Shown in pieces: positions 1-7,968 of a stretch of 41,119 nucleotides of DNA (its first letter is position 1; each line of letters opens with the position of its first letter). The DNA comes from an uncultured Panacagrimonas sp. (GTDB lineage Bacteria > Pseudomonadota > Gammaproteobacteria > Nevskiales > Nevskiaceae), in assembly GCA_946481265.1 (NCBI GenBank), contig CAMLNE010000002.1:1-41119 (forward strand), read 5' to 3'. The notes under the pieces are model-generated. The model ran no database searches and was not told where the DNA came from. It worked only from the letters and a program-made list of their open reading frames with translations. Position numbers and translations under genes: made by a program.

Positions 1-52
1 CGCTGCGCCAAAGCGACCTCCGCCGCCGTGACCGAAATAGCGTTAACAGGCC

Positions 53-553
53 CTAATCGTCCGCCGGGGAGCTCAGACCCTTGCTCTGGTGCCACTGGGC
101 CAGCGACAACCGGGGATAGTTCTTGAAGCAGGGGTCGTCCGGCTTGCCCTCGATCCTGACCCAGGGCGCCTTGGAGCCGACCAGGCAGTGCACGTTGTCG
201 GGCGGAACCGGCAGGGCCGTATCGATTGCGCCCGCGTGCGGATGCACCAGGTCCGGCCAGGTCGGATCCCACAACCACAGCGCACTTCCGCAGAACGTGC
301 AGAAATGGCGGCGCGCCTTGCTCAGCTGCGTGCCGCTGCCGTCCTTCTTCGGAAGACGGGCGCGGTAGATGCCGAGGAACCGCTTGCCGGTCACCTTCAT
401 GCTGCTGGCGTCGGCACCCAGGTTGATCGCGTAGCCGCCCGCTCCGGCCGTCTTGCGGCAGATCGAGCAGTAGCACCGCATGAACGGGACCGGCTCCGCG
501 GACTCGACCGTGAACTTGACCTTGCCGCAGTGGCATGAACCTTTCAGATGCAC
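53..553 (-). CDS. GFA/CENP-V-type zinc-binding protein
   Basis: The product is about 166 residues and belongs to the GFA family (glutathione-dependent formaldehyde-activating enzyme-like, Mss4-like fold). The family signature is visible: CHCG close to the N-terminus, then CYCSIC, then FCTFCGSALW, which together give the zinc-binding cysteines. Most members have no proven substrate, so formaldehyde activation should not be assumed. I start it at a GTG at 553 because an AAGGAGA ribosome site lies a few bases upstream and the homologous sequence begins there; the reading frame stays open far upstream, but that part is only a shadow of the PLP-enzyme gene. It shares the direction of the cystathionine-synthase-like gene and follows it by 68 bases. 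The family call is firm; the function is open. Confidence 0.85.
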   Translation of the reverse strand: MHLKGSCHCGKVKFTVESAEPVPFMRCYCSICRKTAGAGGYAINLGADASSMKVTGKRFLGIYRARLPKKDGSGTQLSKARRHFCTFCGSALWLWDPTWPDLVHPHAGAIDTALPVPPDNVHCLVGSKAPWVRIEGKPDDPCFKNYPRLSLAQWHQSKGLSSPADD

Positions 554-621
554 GGGTATCTCCTTGGTGTTCGATCGCGAAGGGGCGATGGGCGTGGCGC
601 CGAAGCACCGGGGTGGACCGA

Positions 622-1788
622 TCAGATCCGCTCGAGTGCCCCGTCCAGATCCGAGCGCAGGTCGTCGACGTCTTCGATGCCGACCGACAGGCGCACGAGG
701 TTGCACGTGATTCCATTCTGCAGCCGCTCCGGCTCGGGCACGCCGGAATGCGACATCGACGCAGGATGCCCGACCAGGCTCTCCACGCCGCCCAGGGATT
801 CGGCGAGCTGGAACAGCTCGACGCCCTCGAGGAAGCGCCGGGTCCCCGCGAGCTCGGTGTCCAGCTCGACCGCCACCATGCCGCCGCAGCCGCTCGCCAT
901 CTGGCGGCGGGCCAGCGCGTGCTGCGCATGCGAAGGCAGCCCCGGGTAATGCACTCGCCGCACCCGCGGGTGCCGTTCCAGCCAGGCCGCAAGCTCCTGC
1001 GCGTTCTCGCAGTGCCGCTGCATGCGCAGGGCGAGCGTCTTGACCCCGCGCAACGCCAGGTAGGCGTCGAAGGGGCCGGCGATCGCGCCGACCGCCGTCT
1101 GCAGCAGGCCGATCCGATCCGACAGCTCCGCGCGTTCGCCCGCGACCACCACCCCGCCGACCATGTCGGAGTGGCCGTTGAGGTACTTGGTGGCCGAGTG
1201 GACGACCAGGTCGAACCCGAGCTCGAGCGGTCGCTGCAGGATGGGCGTCGCGAACGTGTTGTCCGCCAGCGTGATCAGGCCGCGCCGCCTGGCGACGGCG
1301 ACGATGGCCGACAGGTCGCACAGGCGCAGCATCGGATTGCTGGGCGTCTCCACCCAGATCAGGCGCGTCCCGGGTCGGATCGCCGCTTCGATCTGCGAGG
1401 CGTCGCGCATGTCGACATGGCTGAAGTCCAGGCCTGCGCTGCGCCGGCGCACGTCGGTGAACAGGCGGTGGCTGCCCGCGTAGAGATCCTTCGGCGCGAT
1501 GACATGGCTGCCGCAATCCAGCAGTTCCAGCACCGTGGCGATAGCCGCCATCCCCGAGGCGAAGGCCCAGGCCTGGCGGCCCGATTCCAGCGCGCAGATC
1601 GAACGCTCCCAGGCAAAGCGCGTCGGGTTGTGCGCGCGCGAGTACGAGAAGCCCGCATGCACGCCGGGCGACTGCTGGACGTAGGTGGTGGCGGGGGAGA
1701 TCGCAGGAACCACCGCGCCGGTCGCCGGATCCGGGGACTGGCCGGCATGGATGCATCGTGTGGACAGGGACAGCCCGGAAGAGTCCAT
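622..1788 (-). CDS. Cystathionine gamma-synthase/beta-lyase-type PLP enzyme
   Basis: This 388-residue protein is a full-length fold-type I PLP enzyme of the Cys/Met metabolism family (MetB, MetC, MdeA and relatives). The PLP lysine is K201 in the SATKYLNGHSD motif, the cofactor-ring aspartate is D176 in LADNTFATP, and the substrate/phosphate region YSRAHNPTR lies near residue 50. Family members transfer or eliminate sulfur on homoserine esters, cystathionine or cysteine. Sequence reading alone does not separate gamma-synthase from beta- or gamma-lyase, so I give no symbol. No good ribosome site precedes the ATG at 1788, but the N-terminus matches the family well. No other methionine genes are nearby. 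Confidence 0.85.
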   Translation of the reverse strand: MDSSGLSLSTRCIHAGQSPDPATGAVVPAISPATTYVQQSPGVHAGFSYSRAHNPTRFAWERSICALESGRQAWAFASGMAAIATVLELLDCGSHVIAPKDLYAGSHRLFTDVRRRSAGLDFSHVDMRDASQIEAAIRPGTRLIWVETPSNPMLRLCDLSAIVAVARRRGLITLADNTFATPILQRPLELGFDLVVHSATKYLNGHSDMVGGVVVAGERAELSDRIGLLQTAVGAIAGPFDAYLALRGVKTLALRMQRHCENAQELAAWLERHPRVRRVHYPGLPSHAQHALARRQMASGCGGMVAVELDTELAGTRRFLEGVELFQLAESLGGVESLVGHPASMSHSGVPEPERLQNGITCNLVRLSVGIEDVDDLRSDLDGALERI

Positions 1789-2095
1789 CGCAGACCGATG
1801 ATCGTGGAAACGCTAGGGCCATCGATCATACATTCGGGCAGCGATGCCGGCGTCCCGCGACCCTCAGGCACGCGGGTCACGACGCAACCGACACGACCGA
1901 TGCACATCGTCCGCGCGAATCGTTCCGCCAGCGCGCATCGATCGGCCCGTGTTGCCGCCTGGATCAGGCCACGACCCGCGTCGGCACGATGACCCCCACT
2001 TGGGCCCACCAAGGCCCGCCCTACTTCTTGTGCTGCAGGAAAACGGACAACATCCCGCCACAGGCAATCAATCGATCCCTCCAGGAGAAGCCGGC

Positions 2096-3619
2096 ATGAC
2101 CGCGACATCGTCCACCTCGCCGACGCGCGCCCGCATCGTGATCCTCGGCGCCGGGCCTGGCGGCCTGTGCACCGCGATCAAGCTGTGCGAATCGGGCATC
2201 GAGGATTTCGTGGTGCTGGAGCGCGAGCAGGAAGCCGGTGGGACCTGGGTCAACAACCGCTACCCGGGCCTGGCCTGCGACGTGCCCTCCATGCTGTATT
2301 CCTTCAGCTTCGAGCCCAAGCCCGACTGGACCCGCGGATATGCGCGGCAGCCCGAGATCAAGGCGTACATGCAGCACTGCGTGCAGAAATACGGCCTGGC
2401 GCCCCACATCCACTACGGGGTCAAGGTCGAGCACGCGGCCTGGGATGACGATCGCGCCGAATGGACGCTGCATGCCGCGGACGGCCGGGTCTTCGTCGCA
2501 CCGATCTTCATCAGCGCGCTGGGCATGTTCAACGAAGTGCAGTGGCCGGACATCGCCGGCCTGAAGGACTTTGCCGGCACGCTGCTGCATACCGCGCAGT
2601 GGCCGGCAGCAGCGGACCTGTCCGGGAAGCGTGTCGGCGTGATCGGCACCGCTGCCAGCGCGGTCCAGCTGCTGCCCGAGATCGCGCGCGAGGTCGAGCA
2701 CCTTGCGGTGTTCCAGCGCACGCCGAACTGGATCTTTCCGAAGGACGATCCGGTCATGTCCGCATCCGAGCTGGACGCGCTGCGCGCCGACCCAGCCCGC
2801 GTCCAGGCGATGCGCGACGAGCAGTACGCCTTGTGGGAGCAGCTCATCACGTTCGAGAACGAGCCGATGATCGAGGTGCTCAGGCAGCGTGCGCTCGACA
2901 TGCTGGAGACCGTCCAGGATCCCGGCGTCCGCGAGAAGCTCAGGCCGACGTCCCCGCTGGGCTCGCAGCGTCCACTGTTTTCCAACGACTTCTATGGGAC
3001 CTTCAACCGGCCCAACGTGGAGCTGCTCACCGCGCCGATCGACACGATCACGGCATCGGGCGTGCGCTGCGCGGACGGTCGGCACGTCGAGGTCGACACG
3101 CTGGTGCTCGCCACCGGATACGCGGCCAACAAGTTCCTCTCGGTGATCGACGTCAGCGGGCGCGAGGGGCGCACGCTCTCCGAGGCCTGGAGCGAGGGGC
3201 CGCAGGCCTATCTCGGGATGACGACGGCAGGATTCCCGAACCTGTTCATGCTCTACGGGCCCAACACCAACAACGGATCGATCCTCTACATGCTCGAGCT
3301 GCAGGTGGCCTACATCCTCGACAAGATCGCGCGGCTCGCCGGGTCCGGCAAGCGCAGCATCGAGGTGCGCCCGTCCGTGATGGACCGTTACAACCGGGAC
3401 CTGCAGGCGCACCTGCGCAAGACCATCTGGCAGCACGAGGGCAGCAAGTACTACCGCGCCGCCTCGGGCCGGATCGTCACGCAGTGGCCCTGGACCATGG
3501 CCGCGTTCAAGGCGCGCCTGGAAGCGCCGGATCCGGATGCCTTCGAGGAACGCGGAGAAGTCGGCAAGGTCCCCGCTCCCGCCGCGGGCAGGCCCCGCGC
3601 GCTGACCGCCGCGGATTGA
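2096..3619 (+). CDS. Flavin-containing (Baeyer-Villiger-type) monooxygenase
   Basis: The 507-residue product is a class B flavoprotein monooxygenase. It has an FAD Rossmann motif GAGPGG (residues 18-23), the GTWVNNRYPG segment after it, the Baeyer-Villiger fingerprint FAGTLLHTAQWP (159-170) and a second, NADPH-binding Rossmann motif VGVIGTAASA (180-189). Such enzymes insert oxygen next to a ketone or oxidise heteroatoms with NADPH and O2; the substrate cannot be read from sequence. I choose the ATG at 2096 because AGGAG lies about 8 bases upstream and the FAD motif is then at its usual distance from the start; the open frame extends 252 bases further up without homology. It converges on the DUF427 gene. 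The DNA-level context gives no clear pathway. Confidence 0.92.
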   Translation: MTATSSTSPTRARIVILGAGPGGLCTAIKLCESGIEDFVVLEREQEAGGTWVNNRYPGLACDVPSMLYSFSFEPKPDWTRGYARQPEIKAYMQHCVQKYGLAPHIHYGVKVEHAAWDDDRAEWTLHAADGRVFVAPIFISALGMFNEVQWPDIAGLKDFAGTLLHTAQWPAAADLSGKRVGVIGTAASAVQLLPEIAREVEHLAVFQRTPNWIFPKDDPVMSASELDALRADPARVQAMRDEQYALWEQLITFENEPMIEVLRQRALDMLETVQDPGVREKLRPTSPLGSQRPLFSNDFYGTFNRPNVELLTAPIDTITASGVRCADGRHVEVDTLVLATGYAANKFLSVIDVSGREGRTLSEAWSEGPQAYLGMTTAGFPNLFMLYGPNTNNGSILYMLELQVAYILDKIARLAGSGKRSIEVRPSVMDRYNRDLQAHLRKTIWQHEGSKYYRAASGRIVTQWPWTMAAFKARLEAPDPDAFEERGEVGKVPAPAAGRPRALTAAD

Positions 3620-3680
3620 GATCCGCCTGCGTGATCACGCCCGTCATCGGGCCCCGCGCGGACCCGCGCGGACCCGCAGG

Positions 3681-4049
3681 CTACGACGTGATCTCGACCC
3701 GGTCCGGATAGAACGCCAGATGTTCGCCGATCGCCGCAACGGCCTCGAACGGCGTCTCGTAGGTCCAGACGGCGTTCTGCCCGCGCGGGCCGAGGGCCGG
3801 AATGCTGTAGTAGTTCGCGGTGCCCTTGAAGGGACAGTAGGACGTGTGCGCCGAGCGCTCCAGGCTGTGCATCCTGACGTCGGTACGCGGGATGTAGAGC
3901 ACCGGCGGGTACCGGGCCTCGCGCAGCTCGAGTGCGTCGTCGGTCTGTGCGATCACGGCTCGATCGAGCTTCACCGTCACCCGCCGGCCCGCCCGCTCGA
4001 TATCGATCGGGTGGTCTGGCGAGGGCTTCAGAACCTGCCTGCTGGTCAT
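3681..4049 (-). CDS. DUF427 family protein
   Basis: A 122-residue protein with the DUF427 pattern: an N-terminal PDHPIDIERAG stretch, RVTVKLDRAVIAQT, then YIPRTDV and a CPFKGTANYYS segment in the middle and a YETPFEA segment near the end. The family is widespread in bacteria and fungi and has no settled biochemical role. The start at 4049 follows AGGGGATCG, a usable ribosome site; a longer frame reaching 4151 lacks homology and crosses a tandem repeat. The stop is 61 bases from that of the convergent flavin monooxygenase. I cannot assign a function. Confidence 0.85.
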   Translation of the reverse strand: MTSRQVLKPSPDHPIDIERAGRRVTVKLDRAVIAQTDDALELREARYPPVLYIPRTDVRMHSLERSAHTSYCPFKGTANYYSIPALGPRGQNAVWTYETPFEAVAAIGEHLAFYPDRVEITS

Positions 4050-4063
4050 GTCGATCCCCTGGT

Positions 4064-4105
4064 GATTCCTCGGTGATCCTTCGTCGATCCTTCGTCGATC
4101 CTTCG
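4064..4105. repeat. Short tandem repeat, 11-base unit
   Basis: The unit GATCCTTCGTC occurs twice exactly (4075-4085 and 4086-4096) followed by nine bases of a third copy (4097-4105); an imperfect copy precedes them from 4064. It lies 15 to 56 bases upstream of the DUF427 start codon, where it could form part of the leader or promoter. Confidence 0.75.
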
Positions 4106-4673
4106 AGCGGCCGCGCCGTGCCCATCGCTCGGCTCGTCGGCGCACCTGCACATCGGGTCATCGACCGGATGGTGTCGGCGCTGGATAGCATCCCGAATGA
4201 GGTCGCGCAACCGGGTGGCGGCAGACGTCCCGGCCATCGCATGCGCCGATCACGTCCCCGACATTCGCCCGATCGCGCAGCGCACGACGCGCGGCATCGC
4301 GATCCGCATCGAGGTCCCAGCGGATCACCGGCATGGCCGGGCGCGCGTGTTGCTGATCGGCCGCGTGCAGGCGGCGCGATGTTGGAGACGCGCGTCGATC
4401 CGTTCACGCCTGCAGGCCAGGAGCAAGACGATGTCACGATCCCCAAACCCGGGCGTACGTGGTTGAAATGACCGGCCGTGCCGCGCACAGTACTTCTCGA
4501 GCGGCAGCGTGCCTGGCTGCATCACGGATGATCGGGTTCGTCACTCCGGCCTTCAGGGTCGATGCCCCCATCCTGCGACAACGGCGACAACTTCATCGAC
4601 GCGGCGGTGCGAGCGATGCCGGAACGGTCTGAGCAAGACGGCATCCGCTCCGCCATGCCGGGAAGGAACGACC
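4106..4673. other. Intergenic stretch without a recognisable gene
   Basis: No frame here gives a protein I recognise or one with convincing composition. Several short open frames exist on both strands, as expected in high-GC DNA. This stretch should hold the promoters of the DUF427 gene (leftward) and the ergothioneine locus (rightward), but I see no clear -35/-10 pair. Confidence 0.5.
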
Positions 4674-4784
4674 ATGAGACAGCCGGACCTCGACGAACAC
4701 GCTTCTGACCCTGCACGTTTCCGGGATGCTCGCCTGCCGGCGATTTCCGCACGGCGATCGCCGCGTGCTCCCCACTTCCTGTGA
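4674..4784 (+). CDS. Possible 36-codon leader ORF upstream of egtB-egtD fusion
   Basis: An ATG at 4674 follows a strong GGAAGGAAC ribosome site at a 7-base spacing and opens a 36-codon frame. Its TGA (4782-4784) overlaps the candidate GTG start of the fusion gene in a GTGA arrangement, which is typical of translational coupling. The peptide (starting MRQPDLDEHASDP) matches nothing I know. It could be a leader peptide that brings ribosomes to the poorly marked start of the next gene, or chance. The evidence is spacing and overlap only. Confidence 0.3.
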   Translation: MRQPDLDEHASDPARFRDARLPAISARRSPRAPHFL

Positions 4785-7033
4785 CCCTTGACCCGGGACT
4801 CCGCATGCCCTCCTCTGCAATCAGTCCGCATTCGAAGAACGCCGCCCGTCCCGAGGTCGTGAACGGCGCCGCTGTCGAACCACCCTCTGCGGGTGGCGGT
4901 CAGCGCCCCGCGGCGGCGGACGTCCCGGCGCTGGCCCGCTTCCTGGCCGTGCGCGCGCGATCGACGCAACTCGTCGCGCATCTGAGCGAGGAGGACATGG
5001 TGGTCCAGTCCATGCCCGATGCCAGCCCCGCCAAATGGCATCTGGCGCACACGACCTGGTTCTTCGAACGATTCATCCTGCGCGAGCGCAAGGCGGATTA
5101 CGAAGCCTTCGACAGTCGCTTCGACTTCCTCTTCAACTCCTACTACGAGGCCGTCGGTGCGCGGCATCCGCGACCGATGCGTGGACTGCTGACGCGACCG
5201 ACGCTGAAGCAGGTGCTCGAGTACCGGCGCCACGTGGACATGCAGATGCGCAGCCTGCTGGGCAAGCCACTGCAGCGCGAGGTCGATGCGCTGCTGCAAC
5301 TGGGACTTGCGCACGAAGAGCAGCACCAGGAGCTGCTGGTGATGGACGCATTGCACCTGTTCGCGCAGTCGGCGCTCAAGCCGGTGTTCGATCCCGACTG
5401 GCCGCTGGCCGCGGGCGGGCGCACCGCCGAATTTCGCCGCAGCGCGGGCGGATGGACGCGCATCGGCGCGAGCACGATGCATTTCGCGTTCGACAATGAA
5501 GGCCCGCAGCACCGGGTCTGGCTCACCCCGTTCGCCATCGCCGATCGCCTGGTCACCAACGGCGAATGGCTGTCCTTCATGTCCGCGGGTGGCTACCAGC
5601 AGGCGCAGTTCTGGCTTTCGGACGGCTGGGACCAGCGCAGCGCCGAAGACTGGCAGGCGCCGTCCTACTGGGAGCGCGTCGGCGATCGCTGGTTGCAGAT
5701 GACCCCGGCGGGCCTGCAGCCGGTCGACCCGGCGGCGCCCGTGCTGCATGTCAGCTACTTCGAGGCGGATGCCTACGCGCGCTGGGCCGGCGCCCGGCTG
5801 CCCACCGAGTTCGAGTGGGAGCACGCGGTGCGCACCGTGCAGGGACTCGAACAGGTCTACGACACGGCCTGGCAATGGACCTCGTCGGCCTATGCACCCT
5901 ATCCGCGGTTCCGCACGGCCGCGGGCGCCGTGGGCGAGTACAACGGCAAGTTCATGAGCGGGCAGATGGTGCTGCGCGGCGCCTGCGCCGCGACGCCGCC
6001 CGGCCATGCCCGCGCCTCGTATCGCAACTTCTATCGCGCGGGACAGCGCTGGATGTTCTCCAGCGTGCGCCTGGCCCGGGATGTGGCGCCGCCGCCAGAC
6101 GGCCCCGATCCGGATTTCCTGTCGGACGTCCTCGCCGGCCTGGCGCAGCAGCCCAAGACCCTTTCCCCGAAGTACTTCTACGACGATCAGGGCTCGGCGC
6201 TGTTCGAGGCGATCTGTGAAACGCCCGAGTACTACCCCACCCGCACCGAGATCCAGATGCTGAAGCGCATCGCACCGGAGGTCGCGGCGCCGCTAGCCGA
6301 CGACACGGTGCTGCTGGAGCTTGGCAGCGGCGCCAGCATCAAGACGCGGATGCTGCTCGACGCCTCGCCCCGGCTCAGCGCGTACGTGCCGGTGGACATC
6401 AGCCCCGATGCCCTGCACGCGGCCAGCGAGCGCCTGCGCGCGGACTACCCGTCGCTGGCCATCCTGCCGCAGGTGGCGGATTTCACCCGGCAGTTCGAGG
6501 TGCCGGCATCCCTCGAGGGCCGGCCGATCCTGGCCTTCTTTCCGGGCTCGACGATCGGTAACTTCGAGCACGATCAGGCGCTGGCCTTGCTGCGCATGCT
6601 GCGACGACGGCTGGGTCCGAGCGACCGGCTGCTGATCGGCGCGGATCAGGTGAAGGACCTGGCCACGCTGCAAGCGGCCTACGACGATGCGGCGGGCATC
6701 ACCGCGGCGTTCAATCGCAACCTGCTGCAGCGGATCAACCGCGAGCTCGACGGCACTTTCGATCCCCTCTCGTTCCGGCACGAGGCGCGCTGGAACGCGG
6801 CGTCCTCGCGCATCGAGATGCACCTGGTCAGCACGCGCGCGCAGGTGGCCTGCGTCGCCGGCCAGGCGTTCTCCTTCGAGGAGGGCGAGTCGATCCACAC
6901 CGAGAACTCGCACAAGTTCACGCGCGACTCCTTCACCCGGCTCGCGGGCGAAGCCGGCTGGGTACTGGAGCGCGAATGGATCTCGGACGCGCCCAGCTTC
7001 GGCGTCTTCCTGTTCCGCGCGCGCCAAGGCTAG
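4781..7033 (+). CDS. EgtB-EgtD fusion: ergothioneine sulfoxide synthase plus histidine methyltransferase
   Basis: The 750-residue protein carries both core enzymes of ergothioneine synthesis. Residues about 50-190 form the DinB-like helical domain with the iron-binding histidines H90 and H178/H182 (HEEQHQE). Residues about 220-435 form the FGE-sulfatase-like domain, ending in LRGACAATPPGHARASYRNF. Residues about 445-748 are an EgtD-type methyltransferase: LLELGSGASI for SAM, FFPGSTIGNF, EYYPTRTE, and HTENSHKF, whose E708 and S710 match the histidine-binding Glu and Ser of EgtD. EgtD trimethylates histidine to hercynine; EgtB then adds sulfur and oxygen. The order EgtB-EgtD is opposite to fungal Egt1. 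The methyltransferase is of the EgtD class, unlike that of ovothiol synthase OvoA. Start choice: GTG 4781 (overlapping the leader ORF) or ATG 4805; neither has a strong ribosome site. No EgtA, C or E gene is in the window. Confidence 0.9.
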   Translation: MTLDPGLRMPSSAISPHSKNAARPEVVNGAAVEPPSAGGGQRPAAADVPALARFLAVRARSTQLVAHLSEEDMVVQSMPDASPAKWHLAHTTWFFERFILRERKADYEAFDSRFDFLFNSYYEAVGARHPRPMRGLLTRPTLKQVLEYRRHVDMQMRSLLGKPLQREVDALLQLGLAHEEQHQELLVMDALHLFAQSALKPVFDPDWPLAAGGRTAEFRRSAGGWTRIGASTMHFAFDNEGPQHRVWLTPFAIADRLVTNGEWLSFMSAGGYQQAQFWLSDGWDQRSAEDWQAPSYWERVGDRWLQMTPAGLQPVDPAAPVLHVSYFEADAYARWAGARLPTEFEWEHAVRTVQGLEQVYDTAWQWTSSAYAPYPRFRTAAGAVGEYNGKFMSGQMVLRGACAATPPGHARASYRNFYRAGQRWMFSSVRLARDVAPPPDGPDPDFLSDVLAGLAQQPKTLSPKYFYDDQGSALFEAICETPEYYPTRTEIQMLKRIAPEVAAPLADDTVLLELGSGASIKTRMLLDASPRLSAYVPVDISPDALHAASERLRADYPSLAILPQVADFTRQFEVPASLEGRPILAFFPGSTIGNFEHDQALALLRMLRRRLGPSDRLLIGADQVKDLATLQAAYDDAAGITAAFNRNLLQRINRELDGTFDPLSFRHEARWNAASSRIEMHLVSTRAQVACVAGQAFSFEEGESIHTENSHKFTRDSFTRLAGEAGWVLEREWISDAPSFGVFLFRARQG

Positions 7034-7179
7034 AGACCCCGCCGCACCGGCTCCGGTCGCGCACACTGCGGTTCACGCGCCCTGTCCCGCTCATCTGCAT
7101 CGCACCCGATGTCTGGACCGCTCGAGGCGGCGCCGGCGGATTCGCGGGGCGGCGGCGAAGAGTGGTGCCATCCCGTACA

Positions 7180-7200
7180 CGGCGGGCACGCTGCCCGCTG
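7180..7200 (+). terminator. Hairpin between fusion gene and transporter genes
   Basis: GCGGGCA and TGCCCGC pair around a 3-base CGC loop, extended by a G-T and a C-G pair, in the 194-base gap before the ATPase gene. No T-run follows, so it is a weak terminator or attenuator candidate that could lower, rather than stop, read-through into the transporter genes. Confidence 0.35.
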
Positions 7201-7227
7201 TCGCTTCGTTGAGCCGACCTCTGCCGA

Positions 7228-7968
7228 ATGATCGCGTTCGAAGCCCTCACACACGAGTACCCGGGCGTAACCGCGCTGGATGACGTCACGCTGTGGCTGC
7301 CTGGCGCGACGACCACGGCGCTGATCGGGCCGAGTGGTTGCGGCAAGTCCACCCTGATGAAGGTGGCCATGGGCCTGCTGGTTCCTTCACGCGGGCAGGT
7401 GCGCATCGGAGGGCAGATCCTTGGGCCAGCCAACGTCATTTCGCTGCGCCATCGCATCGGCTACGTCATCCAGTCCGGGGGACTGTTCCCCCACCTGACG
7501 GCACGCGACAACGTGACCTTGTGCGCGCGCCACCTTCGACGCCCCGCCCCATGGATCGCGGAGCGCTTCCAGGCGCTTGCCGAGCTGGTGCGACTGCCGC
7601 GCGATCTTCTCGAACGGCACCCCGCCCAGCTTTCCGGCGGCCAGCGCCAGCGCGTGAGCGTCATGCGCGCCCTGATGCTGGACCCCGACGTGCTGCTGCT
7701 GGACGAGCCGCTCGGCGCGCTCGACCCGATGGTGCGCCGCGAACTGCAGCAGGACCTGCGTGCCCTGTTCGAGCGGCTCGGCAAGACCGTGCTGATGGTC
7801 ACCCACGATCTTGCCGAGGCGGCCTTCTTCGCCGATACCCTCGTGCTGATGCGTGCAGGGCGCATCGTGCAGCAGGGCACCCGTGACGAGCTGCAGCGTG
7901 CGCCTGCGGACGCGTTCGTGCGCGCCTTCCTTGCCGCACAGCAGGCATTGCCACCTCGCCATGGCTAG
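7228..7968 (+). CDS. ABC transporter ATPase, Opu/EgtV-like
   Basis: A 246-residue ATPase with every ABC motif: Walker A GPSGCGKS (near residue 34), Q-loop at VIQSGGLFP, signature LSGGQRQRV, Walker B VLLLDEPLGALDP and the switch histidine in VTHDL. It is closest in style to the ATPases of quaternary-amine (OpuA/OpuC, ProV) importers but has no C-terminal CBS domains. It overlaps the next gene by eight bases, so the two form one transporter. Because it follows the ergothioneine synthesis gene on the same strand, and because the characterised ergothioneine importer EgtUV belongs to this same subfamily, an EgtV role is a reasonable inference. Glycine betaine, choline or carnitine remain alternatives. 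Confidence 0.85.
   Translation: MIAFEALTHEYPGVTALDDVTLWLPGATTTALIGPSGCGKSTLMKVAMGLLVPSRGQVRIGGQILGPANVISLRHRIGYVIQSGGLFPHLTARDNVTLCARHLRRPAPWIAERFQALAELVRLPRDLLERHPAQLSGGQRQRVSVMRALMLDPDVLLLDEPLGALDPMVRRELQQDLRALFERLGKTVLMVTHDLAEAAFFADTLVLMRAGRIVQQGTRDELQRAPADAFVRAFLAAQQALPPRHG

Noticed and set aside
1..56. Possible tail of a plus-strand gene ending at a TAA (54-56)
   Set aside because: Only 17 codons are visible, they are not recognisable and other frames are also open; not enough to support a gene.
554..1822. A long minus-strand frame that would fuse about 420 residues to the GFA protein
   Set aside because: It overlaps the PLP-enzyme gene in another frame, is Arg/Pro-rich and has no homology; the GTG at 553 has a good ribosome site.
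4781..7033. Reading the fusion as ovothiol synthase OvoA
   Set aside because: OvoA also has DinB and FGE-sulfatase parts followed by a methyltransferase, but the C-terminal half here carries EgtD-specific motifs (EYYPTRTE, FFPGSTIGN, HTENSHKF).
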